Assembly (NCBI GenBank): GCA_038236995.1
Contig: JBBRZE010000018.1
Location: forward strand, 1-64,000
DNA from: JAAFHB01 sp038236995
Lineage (GTDB): Bacteria > Bacteroidota > Bacteroidia > Bacteroidales > Prolixibacteraceae
Reading direction: 5' to 3'
DNA length: 64,000 bases
The position numbers and the translations under genes were made by a program. This document shows positions 9,283 through 18,137 of the stretch, in pieces (positions within the stretch are counted from its first letter, which is position 1; each line of letters begins with the position of its first letter). The notes under the pieces are model-generated. The model saw only the letters and a program-made list of their open reading frames with translations. It was not told the DNA's origin and made no database searches.

Positions 9283-11043
9283 ATGTACAGAAATTTTACT
9301 TGCGGTGAGCTACGACTGACACACATCGGTCAGGAACCTGTTTTGGCTGGTTGGGTTCAGACAGTGCGAAACCTTGGTGCTATGACATTTATCGATATTC
9401 GTGACCGTTATGGCATCACGCAGTTAGTCGCCGATGAAAATACTTCTGCTCAGTTGAAAGAGCAGTTCGATAAACTTGGACGCGAATATGTGATCCAGGT
9501 GAAAGGAGTTGTCAGAGAGCGTTCGAGTAAGAATTTAAAAATTCCAACCGGGGAAATTGAGGTTGATATAAAAGAGTTGACAGTGCTCAATAAAGCGGCT
9601 GTACCACCATTCACAATTCAGGATGACACCGATGGTGGTGACGAAATCAGGATGAAATTCCGCTATCTTGATCTTCGTCGCGAGGCAGTTCGAAAAAACC
9701 TTGAACTGAGGGCGAAAATGGCGCATATTATCCGTAATTACCTGGATGAACTTCAGTTTATTGAGACGGAAACACCTGTCCTGATGAAGTCAACACCCGA
9801 AGGTGCACGTGACTTTGTGGTTCCATCACGGATGAACCCTAATCAGTTTTATGCACTACCGCAATCACCACAGATTTTCAAACAGTTGTTGATGGTTGCC
9901 GGATTCGATCGCTATTACCAGATTGTTAAGTGTTTCCGCGATGAAGACCTTCGTGCTGACCGCCAGCCCGAGTTTACTCAGATTGACTGTGAGATGTCGT
10001 TTGTTGAGCAGGAAGACGTTCTGAACATGTTTGAAGGACTTGCCCGTCACATGTTTAAAGAGATCAAAAGGATCGACCCGGGTGCGTTTCCACGCATAAC
10101 ATGGGCCGATGCGATGGAGAATTATGGTAACGACAAACCGGATATCCGTTTTGGGATGAAATTTAAAAATCTTACAGAAATTGTCAAAGGCAAAGAATTT
10201 AAGGTATTTGACGAGGCTGAATATATTGTAGGAATTTGTGCCCCGGGTTGTGGCGAATATACCCGCAAACAGTTGGATGCACTCACCGAATTTGTTAAAC
10301 GGCCGCAAGTTGGGGCAAAAGGGCTGGTATATGCCAGGGTGAATGACGACGGCACTGTGAAATCTTCGGTCGACAAATTTTATACGCAGGAAGATCTTGC
10401 GAAATGGGTTGCTATTTTCGAGGCAAAACCTGGCGATCTCATACTGATCATTTCGGGAGAAAGAACCCGCGCATTGTCCGCATTGTCGGTGTTACGTCTT
10501 GAAATGGGGCGCCAGTGCGGATTAACTGACAAGGAAGATTTCAAACCACTTTGGGTAATCGATTTTCCTTTGCTTGAATGGGATGAAGATTCGGCACGTT
10601 TCTACGCGATGCACCATCCGTTTACAGCTCCGATACCGATGGATATTCCGTTACTTGATTCCGATCCCGGGAAAGTGAGGGCGAATGCTTACGATTTGGT
10701 AATTAATGGTGTTGAAATAGGCGGTGGTTCTGTAAGAATTCATGATAGCGAACTTCAGGCCAAGATGTTTAAAACACTCGGTTTTACGAAACAGGAGGCT
10801 GAAAATCAATTCGGATTCCTGATGGAAGCATTCAAATATGGTGCACCACCTCATGCCGGAATTGCTTTTGGTTTCGACCGTCTCGTATCTATGTTTGCCG
10901 GACTCGATTCTATCCGTGACGTAATTGCATTCCCAAAAAATAATTCTGGCAGGGATGTTATGAACGATGCTCCGTCTGAGATTGCACAGGCTCAACTCAA
11001 CGAACTCTATTTGTCGCTGGTAACTCCCAAAGTTAAGGGCTGA
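9283..11043 (+). CDS. aspS: Aspartyl-tRNA synthetase
   Basis: Class IIb synthetase of 586 residues, the bacterial size with the GAD insertion. An N-terminal OB-fold anticodon-binding domain (about 1-105) is followed by the catalytic core: motif 2 (CFRDEDLRADRQPEFTQID, 218-236) and motif 3 (GIAFGFDRLVSMFAG, near 527-541). A TAGTTTTG element at 9242-9249, 33 bp upstream of the start, fits the -7 consensus. A strong hairpin terminator follows at 11092-11129. Whether the enzyme is discriminating or non-discriminating for tRNA-Asn was not determined. Confidence 0.97.
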   Translation: MYRNFTCGELRLTHIGQEPVLAGWVQTVRNLGAMTFIDIRDRYGITQLVADENTSAQLKEQFDKLGREYVIQVKGVVRERSSKNLKIPTGEIEVDIKELTVLNKAAVPPFTIQDDTDGGDEIRMKFRYLDLRREAVRKNLELRAKMAHIIRNYLDELQFIETETPVLMKSTPEGARDFVVPSRMNPNQFYALPQSPQIFKQLLMVAGFDRYYQIVKCFRDEDLRADRQPEFTQIDCEMSFVEQEDVLNMFEGLARHMFKEIKRIDPGAFPRITWADAMENYGNDKPDIRFGMKFKNLTEIVKGKEFKVFDEAEYIVGICAPGCGEYTRKQLDALTEFVKRPQVGAKGLVYARVNDDGTVKSSVDKFYTQEDLAKWVAIFEAKPGDLILIISGERTRALSALSVLRLEMGRQCGLTDKEDFKPLWVIDFPLLEWDEDSARFYAMHHPFTAPIPMDIPLLDSDPGKVRANAYDLVINGVEIGGGSVRIHDSELQAKMFKTLGFTKQEAENQFGFLMEAFKYGAPPHAGIAFGFDRLVSMFAGLDSIRDVIAFPKNNSGRDVMNDAPSEIAQAQLNELYLSLVTPKVKG

Positions 11044-11091
11044 TTCTAAAATTGAAAAAATGAGTTAATTCACCATTCGATATTTTTGACA

Positions 11092-11129
11092 CACAAAAAA
11101 AGGACAGCATAAGTTGTCCTTTTTTTGTG
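11092..11129. terminator. Bidirectional terminator between aspS and exbD
   Basis: A perfect 15-bp stem (11092-11106 with 11115-11129) around an 8-nt loop. The A-run on one side and T-run on the other give a U-tract in both directions. It lies between convergent aspS and the exb operon. Confidence 0.9.
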
Positions 11130-11143
11130 ATCTGATAATTCTA

Positions 11144-11617
11144 CTATTGCGAAACCGTCTTTTTTCGGGCTGAATAGTTGATATGTAACGCTTGCGCTTT
11201 TCTTAATTCTTCTTTTACCTCCTGAATGATCTTCATTCTTGTCGACTCGTCGGCTTTTATTGAGGTAATTAGTAAGGGAATCTCAGATTCGTCCCTGGCA
11301 GCTCTTTCGACTGTAATAAAGCTCTGGATATCGCCAGGATTAGCGAATACATCATTCAATTGAATCTGCGGTTCTGTTCCAAAAGTTTTCTGATATTGAA
11401 GCGTTGGCTGACCTATGTAGATAAAACTCACTAAAGTTTTCTTTGTGAGTTTTGTAAGTTCAGTAGCTTCAGGTTTTTTAATTTTCACCTTCAGCGTTAC
11501 TTCACGCATGGTCGTTGTTACCATAAAAAAGCAAAGAAGCATAAATACAATATCAGGAAGCGAAGCAGTTGATACTGCTGGTGTCTCCTTCGCACTGTCT
11601 TTTCTAAATTTTGACAT
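11144..11617 (-). CDS. ExbD/TolR-type biopolymer transporter, second copy
   Basis: A 157-residue single-pass inner-membrane protein of the ExbD/TolR family. After a short cytoplasmic segment comes one transmembrane helix (about 20-40) carrying the essential membrane aspartate (Asp22 in SLPDIVFMLLCFFMV). The rest is a periplasmic domain. It is the last gene of exbB, 4-TM protein, exbD, exbD, 20 bp after the first exbD. Together with ExbB it should use the proton gradient to drive TonB-dependent receptors such as the SusC proteins in this window. No tonB gene is adjacent. Confidence 0.9.
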   Translation of the reverse strand: MSKFRKDSAKETPAVSTASLPDIVFMLLCFFMVTTTMREVTLKVKIKKPEATELTKLTKKTLVSFIYIGQPTLQYQKTFGTEPQIQLNDVFANPGDIQSFITVERAARDESEIPLLITSIKADESTRMKIIQEVKEELRKAQALHINYSARKKTVSQ

Positions 11618-11637
11618 TTCTGGTCCTCTTTATTTTA

Positions 11638-12219
11638 TTATTTCTTTACTCCAACCTTTTTTGGTTCGGCTTCTGATATCTTCTGCGGATAGATCATTTT
11701 GATTGCATTCTGTTGCGCCTCATTCAAATCCTTGAATTTCTTGCTCCATTTCTGCATCGCCTTTGCGTCCCGAAGATCATTTACGGCAGCTACCAATTCA
11801 TTTTGTACCCGTATGTACATTCCGTAAGTGGTTCCAAAATCATTTCTTAACGATATTACTGCGTTTTTCTCAACTTCGGTCGGGCCAAAAAACGGAACTT
11901 CTTTAACCTCTTTCTCAGGTAGCGTTGCTAAATTCTTTGGATTTTCCAAAAACTCCATCGTTTTGGCACGTAAATCTTTTATTGCTAACCACTCGTCCTC
12001 GACTAATAACTGATCCTGGGCATTTACCAATACCACAAAGATATTCCGCTCATTGATCTGAATATCAGTTTGTGCCTGATTAGGGTCCGCGGGTGGAGGA
12101 AGTCTCCGTTCAAGACCCGAATCAACGTCCATCGTAGTTGTTACGAGAAAGAAGATCAGCAACATAAAGGCAATATCTGCCATCGATGCAGAGGGTATTT
12201 CAGGAACTTTTTTTGCCAT
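11638..12219 (-). CDS. ExbD/TolR-type biopolymer transporter, first copy
   Basis: A 193-residue ExbD-family protein with one transmembrane helix near residues 13-32 and the conserved membrane aspartate at Asp15 (SASMADIAFMLLIFFLVTTT). The periplasmic part is longer than in the second copy and ends in a basic lysine-rich tail (EPKKVGVKK). Paired, non-identical ExbD proteins are common in Bacteroidota and may form a heteromeric stator with ExbB. It begins 54 bp after the 4-TM gene. Confidence 0.9.
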   Translation of the reverse strand: MAKKVPEIPSASMADIAFMLLIFFLVTTTMDVDSGLERRLPPPADPNQAQTDIQINERNIFVVLVNAQDQLLVEDEWLAIKDLRAKTMEFLENPKNLATLPEKEVKEVPFFGPTEVEKNAVISLRNDFGTTYGMYIRVQNELVAAVNDLRDAKAMQKWSKKFKDLNEAQQNAIKMIYPQKISEAEPKKVGVKK

Positions 12220-12273
12220 TGTGCTATAATTAAAAAATTATTTAAGCAGTTAACCTCGCTTAAAATGTAAATC

Positions 12274-12735
12274 TTATTTGCTCCATATTTTTGAAACAGA
12301 GGCATATATCAATGTTGCCACTGAAATAAACGCTAAAATATAGGTGGCATATAATCCTGTATCTACCATCTGGGCTGTTTTTGGTGTTAAAGAACCCTCT
12401 GCAATCAGTGCCTTTGCTCCATAAAACTGCGGAATTTCAGTTGACGACATCAAATAAGCGATAATAAATATAACAGCTAAACCTCCTAACGCAATGATTG
12501 CCTTTTTACTATCTCCTTTGACAGTAACCATTTGGTATACTGAAAATAAAACAATGCCAGCCAGTGCAAAGAAAAAGAGAAAGTAAGCCCAATAAAAATT
12601 AGTATTCAGTAAACCGTCAAGTTGCACGGCAGTGTCATTGCTGTTTTTGACCACCAAAAAGATCAGGATCACTGAAATGGCAAACATGACCCAAAGACTA
12701 ATATTCAAATATTTGATAAATTTGTTACCACTCAT
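12274..12735 (-). CDS. Four-helix membrane protein inside the exb operon
   Basis: A 153-residue protein with four predicted transmembrane segments (about 10-28, 46-68, 80-98, 125-146) and no recognised catalytic motif. Its fixed position between exbB and the two exbD genes, with 25-54 bp spacers and the same strand, suggests an accessory subunit or assembly factor of the ExbB/ExbD motor. That role is inferred only from context. I do not recognise a named family. Confidence 0.75.
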   Translation of the reverse strand: MSGNKFIKYLNISLWVMFAISVILIFLVVKNSNDTAVQLDGLLNTNFYWAYFLFFFALAGIVLFSVYQMVTVKGDSKKAIIALGGLAVIFIIAYLMSSTEIPQFYGAKALIAEGSLTPKTAQMVDTGLYATYILAFISVATLIYASVSKIWSK

Positions 12736-12760
12736 GGGAGTAAAAAATAAATTGATTAAA

Positions 12761-13561
12761 TTATTTTTTCAGGTTAAATTTCACAAGCAAATCCATCAAT
12801 GAAATTGAAGCATCCTCCATAGAGCTGATGATGCTTTCAATTTTAGCAAGGAAATAGTTGTAAAATACCTGAAGAATCATAGCCACGATAAGACCGAATA
12901 CGGTTGTGATCAACGCGATCTTAATACCACGTGCAACGAGGGTAGGAGAAATGTCACCGGCAACTTCGATTGCATCAAATGCAGCAATCATCCCGATTAC
13001 AGTTCCCATGAATCCAAGCATAGGACCAAGAGCAATAAACAGTGCAATCCAGCTTAATCCTTTTTCAAGTAATCCTGCCTGGATGCCACCATACGATACG
13101 ATCGATTTTTCGACAACATCCAATCCTTCCGAATGACGATCAAGGCCCTGGTAGAAAATAGAAGCTACCGGCCCGCGGGTATCGCGGCAAACATCTTTAG
13201 CCGCTTCAATACCACCTTTACCTAATGCCTCCTCAACGTTGGAAAGGAGTTTCTTCGTATCTGAAGTTGCCATATTTAAATAGATGATTCTCTCAATACT
13301 CAGTGCAAGACCTAAAATCAAACATGCAAGGATAGAAGCCATAAATCCCGGGCCTCCTTCGATGAATTTTTGCTTAATCTGGCTGTGTAATGATTGACCT
13401 GCTTCACTTTGGGCTGCAGCTTGCTCAACCGGGTCTGCAGCTAAACTTTTTGCTTTAGGCTGGACTGTAGTAGCTGGTACCGGTGCCTGAGCTTTGGTTT
13501 CGAATGAGGTTCCAAAACTAAGCATCCCACAAACTGCAATTAGCGCAAATAGCTTTCTCAT
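12761..13561 (-). CDS. exbB: MotA/TolQ/ExbB proton channel protein
   Basis: A 266-residue inner-membrane proton-channel subunit. An N-terminal signal-like segment ending near Ala-Gln (1-25) and an Ala/Gln-rich linker precede the first TM (about 72-94). A long cytoplasmic loop (95-165) and two more TMs (168-193, 213-236) follow. The family signature is seen as MLGFMGTVIGMIAAF (181-195). It is the first gene of a four-gene operon with two exbD genes, and powers TonB-dependent transport or Tol-like functions. The extra N-terminal segment compared with E. coli ExbB is usual in Bacteroidota. Confidence 0.93.
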   Translation of the reverse strand: MRKLFALIAVCGMLSFGTSFETKAQAPVPATTVQPKAKSLAADPVEQAAAQSEAGQSLHSQIKQKFIEGGPGFMASILACLILGLALSIERIIYLNMATSDTKKLLSNVEEALGKGGIEAAKDVCRDTRGPVASIFYQGLDRHSEGLDVVEKSIVSYGGIQAGLLEKGLSWIALFIALGPMLGFMGTVIGMIAAFDAIEVAGDISPTLVARGIKIALITTVFGLIVAMILQVFYNYFLAKIESIISSMEDASISLMDLLVKFNLKK

Positions 13562-14041
13562 AACTGTTTCTGAATTTTTAATTAATAAAATGTTTTTGAA
13601 TAATTGGTTCTGCGTTTACTATTTTGCATTTATAATATAAACTCAATTTAAATATAAGGAATCTTAAAATTCCTGATCAATAAAACAAATTAACACCGTA
13701 CTTGATATTACTTTAGGTGCATTAAAATTTGTTTTGCAAGTTATAAAAAGAATACCTGAATAACAATTAAATCTCAATTATGCATAAGTCGCTTTTCAGT
13801 AACTTAAGCTTTAACCTTAGTTTTTGGCTAAATAATTCACACGCTTTTTACATTTTCATTTTCTGAGTACGTTAGTGCTCTGGAAGAACTGTTTTTCCCA
13901 ATTATTAAAAATGCTGAAGTATAGCAAATGAATGTATCGTGTTACTTCCTGTTTTTCAATCCAATAAACTGAAGAATGAAATAATCAATTGCGTTAATAC
14001 AATTCTCCGGAATATTTTTATGTTTTTTAGAACTCGAACTT
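13562..14041. other. Intergenic region upstream of exbB
   Basis: A 480-bp A/T-rich gap between exbB and the 3' end of the asparaginase gene. The only structure noted is a short inverted repeat, AGGAAT/ATTCCT, at about 13,656-13,673. The exbB promoter must lie here but no full TTG-N19-TAnnTTTG match was found. No gene is supported. Confidence 0.4.
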
Positions 14042-15076
14042 TTAATTTTCAATTTCGCCACTAAGATTTTGAACCAGGTATGCCTTCACCTCCGCAACAG
14101 GCAAGTTTTGTCCCAGCAGAAACATCAGTTTGGTAACGGCGGCTTCAATTGTGATGTCCTTGCCACTAACCACTCCGACTTCCTGAAGCTCCCGGCTGGT
14201 TTCGTAATAGCCCATCTTTACTTTTCCTCCGGGGCACTGACTTACGTTCATAAATATGATTCCTAAGAGTGTTGCCTGCCTGATTGCTTCAAAAATCCAT
14301 GGAAATGTAGGCATATTTCCCGATCCGTAAGATTCAAGAATGATCCCTTTTAGCCCAGGCAATGCAAGTATGGCATCGAAATACTTGCGATTGATCCCAG
14401 GAAATATTTTCAGAATAATTACATTGTCATCAACAGAAGTGTTGATGTTGAGAATTCCTTTACTACGAGGATAGTTAATTTTTTCATAATTGTATTTGAT
14501 GTCTACTCCGGCTATGGCAAGCGAAGGGTAATGATGCGAAGTGAAAGCACTGAATTGCTGCGAATCTTCCTTTGTGGTTCGGTTTCCCCTGAAAAGGTGG
14601 GAACTGAAATAGATGCACACTTCGGGTACGATCGCTCTTCCATCTTTTTTTGCTGCGGCGATTTGTATCGCAGTAATAATATTTTCCTTGCCATCAGTGC
14701 GTAACACGCCGATGGGGAGCTGAGATCCAGTCATTATTACAGGTTTATCAAGATTCTCGAGCATGTAGCTCAACGCCGATGCGGTATAAGCCATTGTATC
14801 GGTTCCATGCAGAATCACGAATCCGTCGTATTGCGAATAATAAGTCTTGATTGTTTTTGCCAGCTGAATCCAAATGGCTTGCGTCATATTGGCCGAATCA
14901 ATGGGGGGATTAAAGGTCACTGATTCAATTTCGAACCCGAGTTTGTGAAGTTCAGGAATTTCATCCTGAATAAGTTCAAACTTCATAGGCGAGAGGGTTT
15001 TTGTTTTCGGATCTTCGCGCATTCCAATAGTTCCCCCTGTATAAATGATCAGAATTGCTTGCTTTTCGGATGTCAC
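14042..15076 (-). CDS. ansA: Type I L-asparaginase
   Basis: Hydrolyses L-asparagine to aspartate and ammonia. The 344-residue protein has no signal peptide, which fits the cytoplasmic type I enzyme. Catalytic residues are visible: Thr16 in YTGGTIGM, Thr92-Asp93 in HGTDTMAYTAS, and Lys169 in RGNRTTK. The reading frame is closed by a stop just upstream, and the first in-frame start codon is GTG at 15,076; an ATG only occurs inside the conserved first strand, so GTG is the likely start. tatD lies 65 bp upstream on the same strand. Confidence 0.93.
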   Translation of the reverse strand: MTSEKQAILIIYTGGTIGMREDPKTKTLSPMKFELIQDEIPELHKLGFEIESVTFNPPIDSANMTQAIWIQLAKTIKTYYSQYDGFVILHGTDTMAYTASALSYMLENLDKPVIMTGSQLPIGVLRTDGKENIITAIQIAAAKKDGRAIVPEVCIYFSSHLFRGNRTTKEDSQQFSAFTSHHYPSLAIAGVDIKYNYEKINYPRSKGILNINTSVDDNVIILKIFPGINRKYFDAILALPGLKGIILESYGSGNMPTFPWIFEAIRQATLLGIIFMNVSQCPGGKVKMGYYETSRELQEVGVVSGKDITIEAAVTKLMFLLGQNLPVAEVKAYLVQNLSGEIEN

Positions 15077-15141
15077 TTTGCTCTCAGGTTATTAAATGTT
15101 ATGTCTTCTGCAAAAGTATAAATCCCTGTTCAATTAATGGT

Positions 15142-15906
15142 TTAAAATCCAAATAATTGTTTTGCGTTTTGTGTAGTTATCCGGGCGACTTCTTCGATGC
15201 TGGTTTCGTGAAGCAATGCGATTTTGGAGGCAACTGCCGTGATAAAGGCGGATTCATTTCGGCGTCCGCGGTGAGGAACCGGGGCTAGCCAGGGTGAATC
15301 AGTTTCGAGTAAAATATGCTGAAGGTCGATTTGTTGTACTACAACGTCTAATCCAGAGTTCTTGAAGGTCACAATTCCTCCAATGCCAATTTTAAAGCCA
15401 AGGTCAATCACCTGCGCCGCTTGTTCTGCATTTCCCGTGAAACTGTGGAAAACTCCTGTAAGCGATTCCGCTTTCTCCTTCTGAAGTACTTCGAATACCT
15501 CCTGAAATGAATCTCTCACATGTATAATAATTGGGATTCTCATCTTTTTAGCCCAGCCAATCTGAATTCGGAAAGCTTCAATCTGTTCATTGATAAACGT
15601 CTTGTCCCAGTACAAATCAATTCCGATCTCTCCGATTCCCGAAAATTTACGCTTGCCTAACCAATATTCCATGATCTGAAGCTCCTTGCGAAAATCTTCT
15701 TTTACTGAAGTTGGATGTAGACCTATTAATGGAATAAATAATTGGGGACCTGAATCTACCAGATCGAGCATTGACTTTATGGTCGAACTGTCGATATTTG
15801 GCAAAATAATTTTGTTGACTCCTGCCTTTACCGCACGGGCAATAACTTCGGTCCTGTCGGTACTAAACTCTTCGGAATATATGTGCGAATGGGAATCAAC
15901 AAACAT
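15142..15906 (-). CDS. tatD: TatD family metal-dependent hydrolase
   Basis: A 254-residue TIM-barrel hydrolase of the TatD family; characterised members act as DNases. Metal ligands are in place: His6 and His8 (DSHSHIY), Glu93 (GEIGIDLY), His129 (IIIHVRD), His154 (VFHSFTG) and Asp203 (ETDSPWL). The length is standard. A CAAAGATA on the plus strand at 15,923-15,930 reads as a TATCTTTG -7-like element for this gene, but without a TTG at proper spacing. It is followed on the same strand by ansA. Confidence 0.92.
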   Translation of the reverse strand: MFVDSHSHIYSEEFSTDRTEVIARAVKAGVNKIILPNIDSSTIKSMLDLVDSGPQLFIPLIGLHPTSVKEDFRKELQIMEYWLGKRKFSGIGEIGIDLYWDKTFINEQIEAFRIQIGWAKKMRIPIIIHVRDSFQEVFEVLQKEKAESLTGVFHSFTGNAEQAAQVIDLGFKIGIGGIVTFKNSGLDVVVQQIDLQHILLETDSPWLAPVPHRGRRNESAFITAVASKIALLHETSIEEVARITTQNAKQLFGF

Positions 15907-15987
15907 TGGTTATTATTTCCTGCAAAGATAGATCGGAGCCAGACAAGGTCCGTTAAAATAATGTTATATCTGTGTTATATTCACGAC

Positions 15988-16014
15988 AAAGGGAGCCGTA
16001 TGAGGACTCCTTTT
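15988..16014 (-). terminator. Hairpin downstream of lepA
   Basis: A 10-bp stem with one bulged A (15,988-15,997 with 16,004-16,014) lies 29 nt after the lepA stop. The long T-run (to 16,019) is on the plus-strand side, so on the lepA strand the hairpin has an A-run before it and only a short U-run after it. Terminator function is plausible but its direction is uncertain. Confidence 0.45.
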
Positions 16015-16042
16015 TTTTTATTTAAAATAATCTGGCAGCTAT

Positions 16043-17830
16043 TTAGTCAAGTTTCAACACCGCGAGGAACGCCTTTTGGGGAACCTCCACGTTACCGATC
16101 TGCTTCATCCGTTTTTTCCCTTTTTTCTGCTTATCCAGCAATTTACGCTTCCTGGAAATATCTCCTCCGTAACATTTGGCGGTTACATCTTTACGTACTG
16201 CCTTTATGGTTTCACGCGAAATAATCTTTGCGCCGATAGCTGCCTGAATCGCTACATCGTATTGTTGACGAGGAATCAATTCTTTAAGTTTTTCGCACAT
16301 CCTGCGGCCGAAATTGTAGGCATTATCGAAATGAATCAGCGTCGAAAGTGCATCTACAGGCTCACTATTGAGCAGAATATCAAGTTTTACCAGTTTTGCC
16401 GGTCGATAACCGGTGATATGGTAATCGAATGAAGCGTATCCTTTCGAAATACTCTTTAGCTTGTCGTAGAAGTCGAAGACAATTTCTCCAAGCGGCATAT
16501 CAAAGGTGAGTTCCGCTCTTTCCGCGGTGAGGTAATCCTGTTTTTTAAGCATTCCCCGTTTGTCAAGACAAAGGGTCATGATAGAGCCAATAAACTCAGA
16601 GCTTGTGATGATCTGGGCCTGGATGTAAGGCTCTTCGATCATTTCGATGAGTGAGGCTTCGGGCATCCCGGCAGGGTTGTAAACTTCATAGGTTTCGCCG
16701 GCTCTTGTTGTAATCATATACGATACGTTCGGTACCGTAGTGATCACATTCATATCGAATTCGCGGTCAAGACGCTCCTGGATAATCTCCATATGTAGCA
16801 ATCCGAGGAAGCCACATCGGAAACCAAATCCCAGTGCCATCGATGATTCAAGCGTATAGGTTAGTGAAGCATCGTTTAACTGAAGTTTCTCCATTGCTGC
16901 CCTCAAATCTTCATAATCTTCGCTGTCGATCGGATAGACACCGGCAAAAACCATCGGTTTCACCTCTTCGAATCCGGCGATACGCTCAGAACAAGGTTGT
17001 TTCACATTCGTAACCGTATCTCCAACCTTAATCTCACGCGCCGTTTTGATATTTGAAATGATGTAGCCTACATCGCCTGAACTTAACGATTCGCGCGATT
17101 CAAGCCCCATCCTTAATATACCTACCTCATCAACATTATATTGTTTTTCAGTTGAGACAAACTTGATAACGTCTCCTTTTCGTATTGTGCCGTTTACAAT
17201 TTTCACATAGGCGATCACACCACGGAACTGGTTGTAAACAGAATCGAATATCAATCCCTGAAGTGGCGCATCCGGGTCTCCGGCTGGTGGAGGTACGTCT
17301 GTAATAATGCGGTGAAGAATCTCGTCAACCCCTTCTCCTGTTTTGCCGGACGCCCTGATAATCGTACTGCGTTTACATCCGATTAAATCGATAATCTGAT
17401 CTTCAACAACTTCCGGATTTGCATTGGGGAGATCCATTTTGTTGAGAATCGGAATAATCTCAAGGTCGTGTTCGATCGCAAGGTAAAGGTTAGAAATGGT
17501 TTGTGCCTGAATTCCCTGCGTTGCATCAATAATCAGCAAGGCCCCTTCGCAGGCGGCAATCGAACGCGAAACTTCGTACGAGAAATCGACATGCCCAGGT
17601 GTGTCAATGAGGTTTAGCTTATATGTTTCACCATCCTGGGTATGTATCATCTGAATAGCATGACTTTTTATAGTAATCCCCCGCTCTTTCTCAAGCTCCA
17701 TATCATCAAGTACCTGCGCTTGCATGTCGCGCCCGCTGATGGTCTGTGTAATCTCTAAAAGACGGTCGGCAAGCGTACTTTTCCCATGATCAATATGGGC
17801 AATAATGCAAAAGTTCCTGATGTTCTTCAT
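16043..17830 (-). CDS. lepA: Elongation factor 4 (LepA)
   Basis: Ribosome-associated translational GTPase of 595 residues, normal for LepA/EF4. The GTPase motifs are intact: P-loop AHIDHGKST (11-19), DTPGHVDF with catalytic His80 (77-83), and NKMD (130-133). The C-terminal region ends with the lysine-rich LepA tail (KKGKKRMKQIG...). It is thought to act on stalled or mis-translocated ribosomes, or in initiation-complex assembly. A CAAAGATA at 17,891-17,898 gives a minus-strand TATCTTTG -7-like match. Confidence 0.97.
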   Translation of the reverse strand: MKNIRNFCIIAHIDHGKSTLADRLLEITQTISGRDMQAQVLDDMELEKERGITIKSHAIQMIHTQDGETYKLNLIDTPGHVDFSYEVSRSIAACEGALLIIDATQGIQAQTISNLYLAIEHDLEIIPILNKMDLPNANPEVVEDQIIDLIGCKRSTIIRASGKTGEGVDEILHRIITDVPPPAGDPDAPLQGLIFDSVYNQFRGVIAYVKIVNGTIRKGDVIKFVSTEKQYNVDEVGILRMGLESRESLSSGDVGYIISNIKTAREIKVGDTVTNVKQPCSERIAGFEEVKPMVFAGVYPIDSEDYEDLRAAMEKLQLNDASLTYTLESSMALGFGFRCGFLGLLHMEIIQERLDREFDMNVITTVPNVSYMITTRAGETYEVYNPAGMPEASLIEMIEEPYIQAQIITSSEFIGSIMTLCLDKRGMLKKQDYLTAERAELTFDMPLGEIVFDFYDKLKSISKGYASFDYHITGYRPAKLVKLDILLNSEPVDALSTLIHFDNAYNFGRRMCEKLKELIPRQQYDVAIQAAIGAKIISRETIKAVRKDVTAKCYGGDISRKRKLLDKQKKGKKRMKQIGNVEVPQKAFLAVLKLD

Positions 17831-18137
17831 GGGCGAAAAATCCTTATATCCTTGATATTCTTGTTTAAACCTTATTTACCAAAATCAGCACAAAGATATT
17901 CAAAATTCGACGATTCGGAAATCGGGAAATAGAACGATTCGTCAATCATTTAATGGCAGAAAAAGAATGGATAGAAAAGTGTGAATTGAGATTTTTTTGC
18001 AATTTGATAAAGGACTGGCGAGTACAATTTATCGTTTAATCTATCTTGCAATGTAAATAAAAAGGAATTTTCTATATGCTTTAAAATTCAGCTTATTAAC
18101 TTGAATAAGCAATCAGTTAAAGAATGAATTAACTATT
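17831..18137. other. Intergenic region between uvrA and lepA
   Basis: A 307-bp A/T-rich spacer. Apart from the possible lepA -7 element noted under lepA, I see no gene, strong hairpin or repeat. Confidence 0.4.

Noticed and set aside
9865..10376. Minus-strand frames inside aspS
   Set aside because: They overlap conserved aspS sequence entirely and show no protein-family features.
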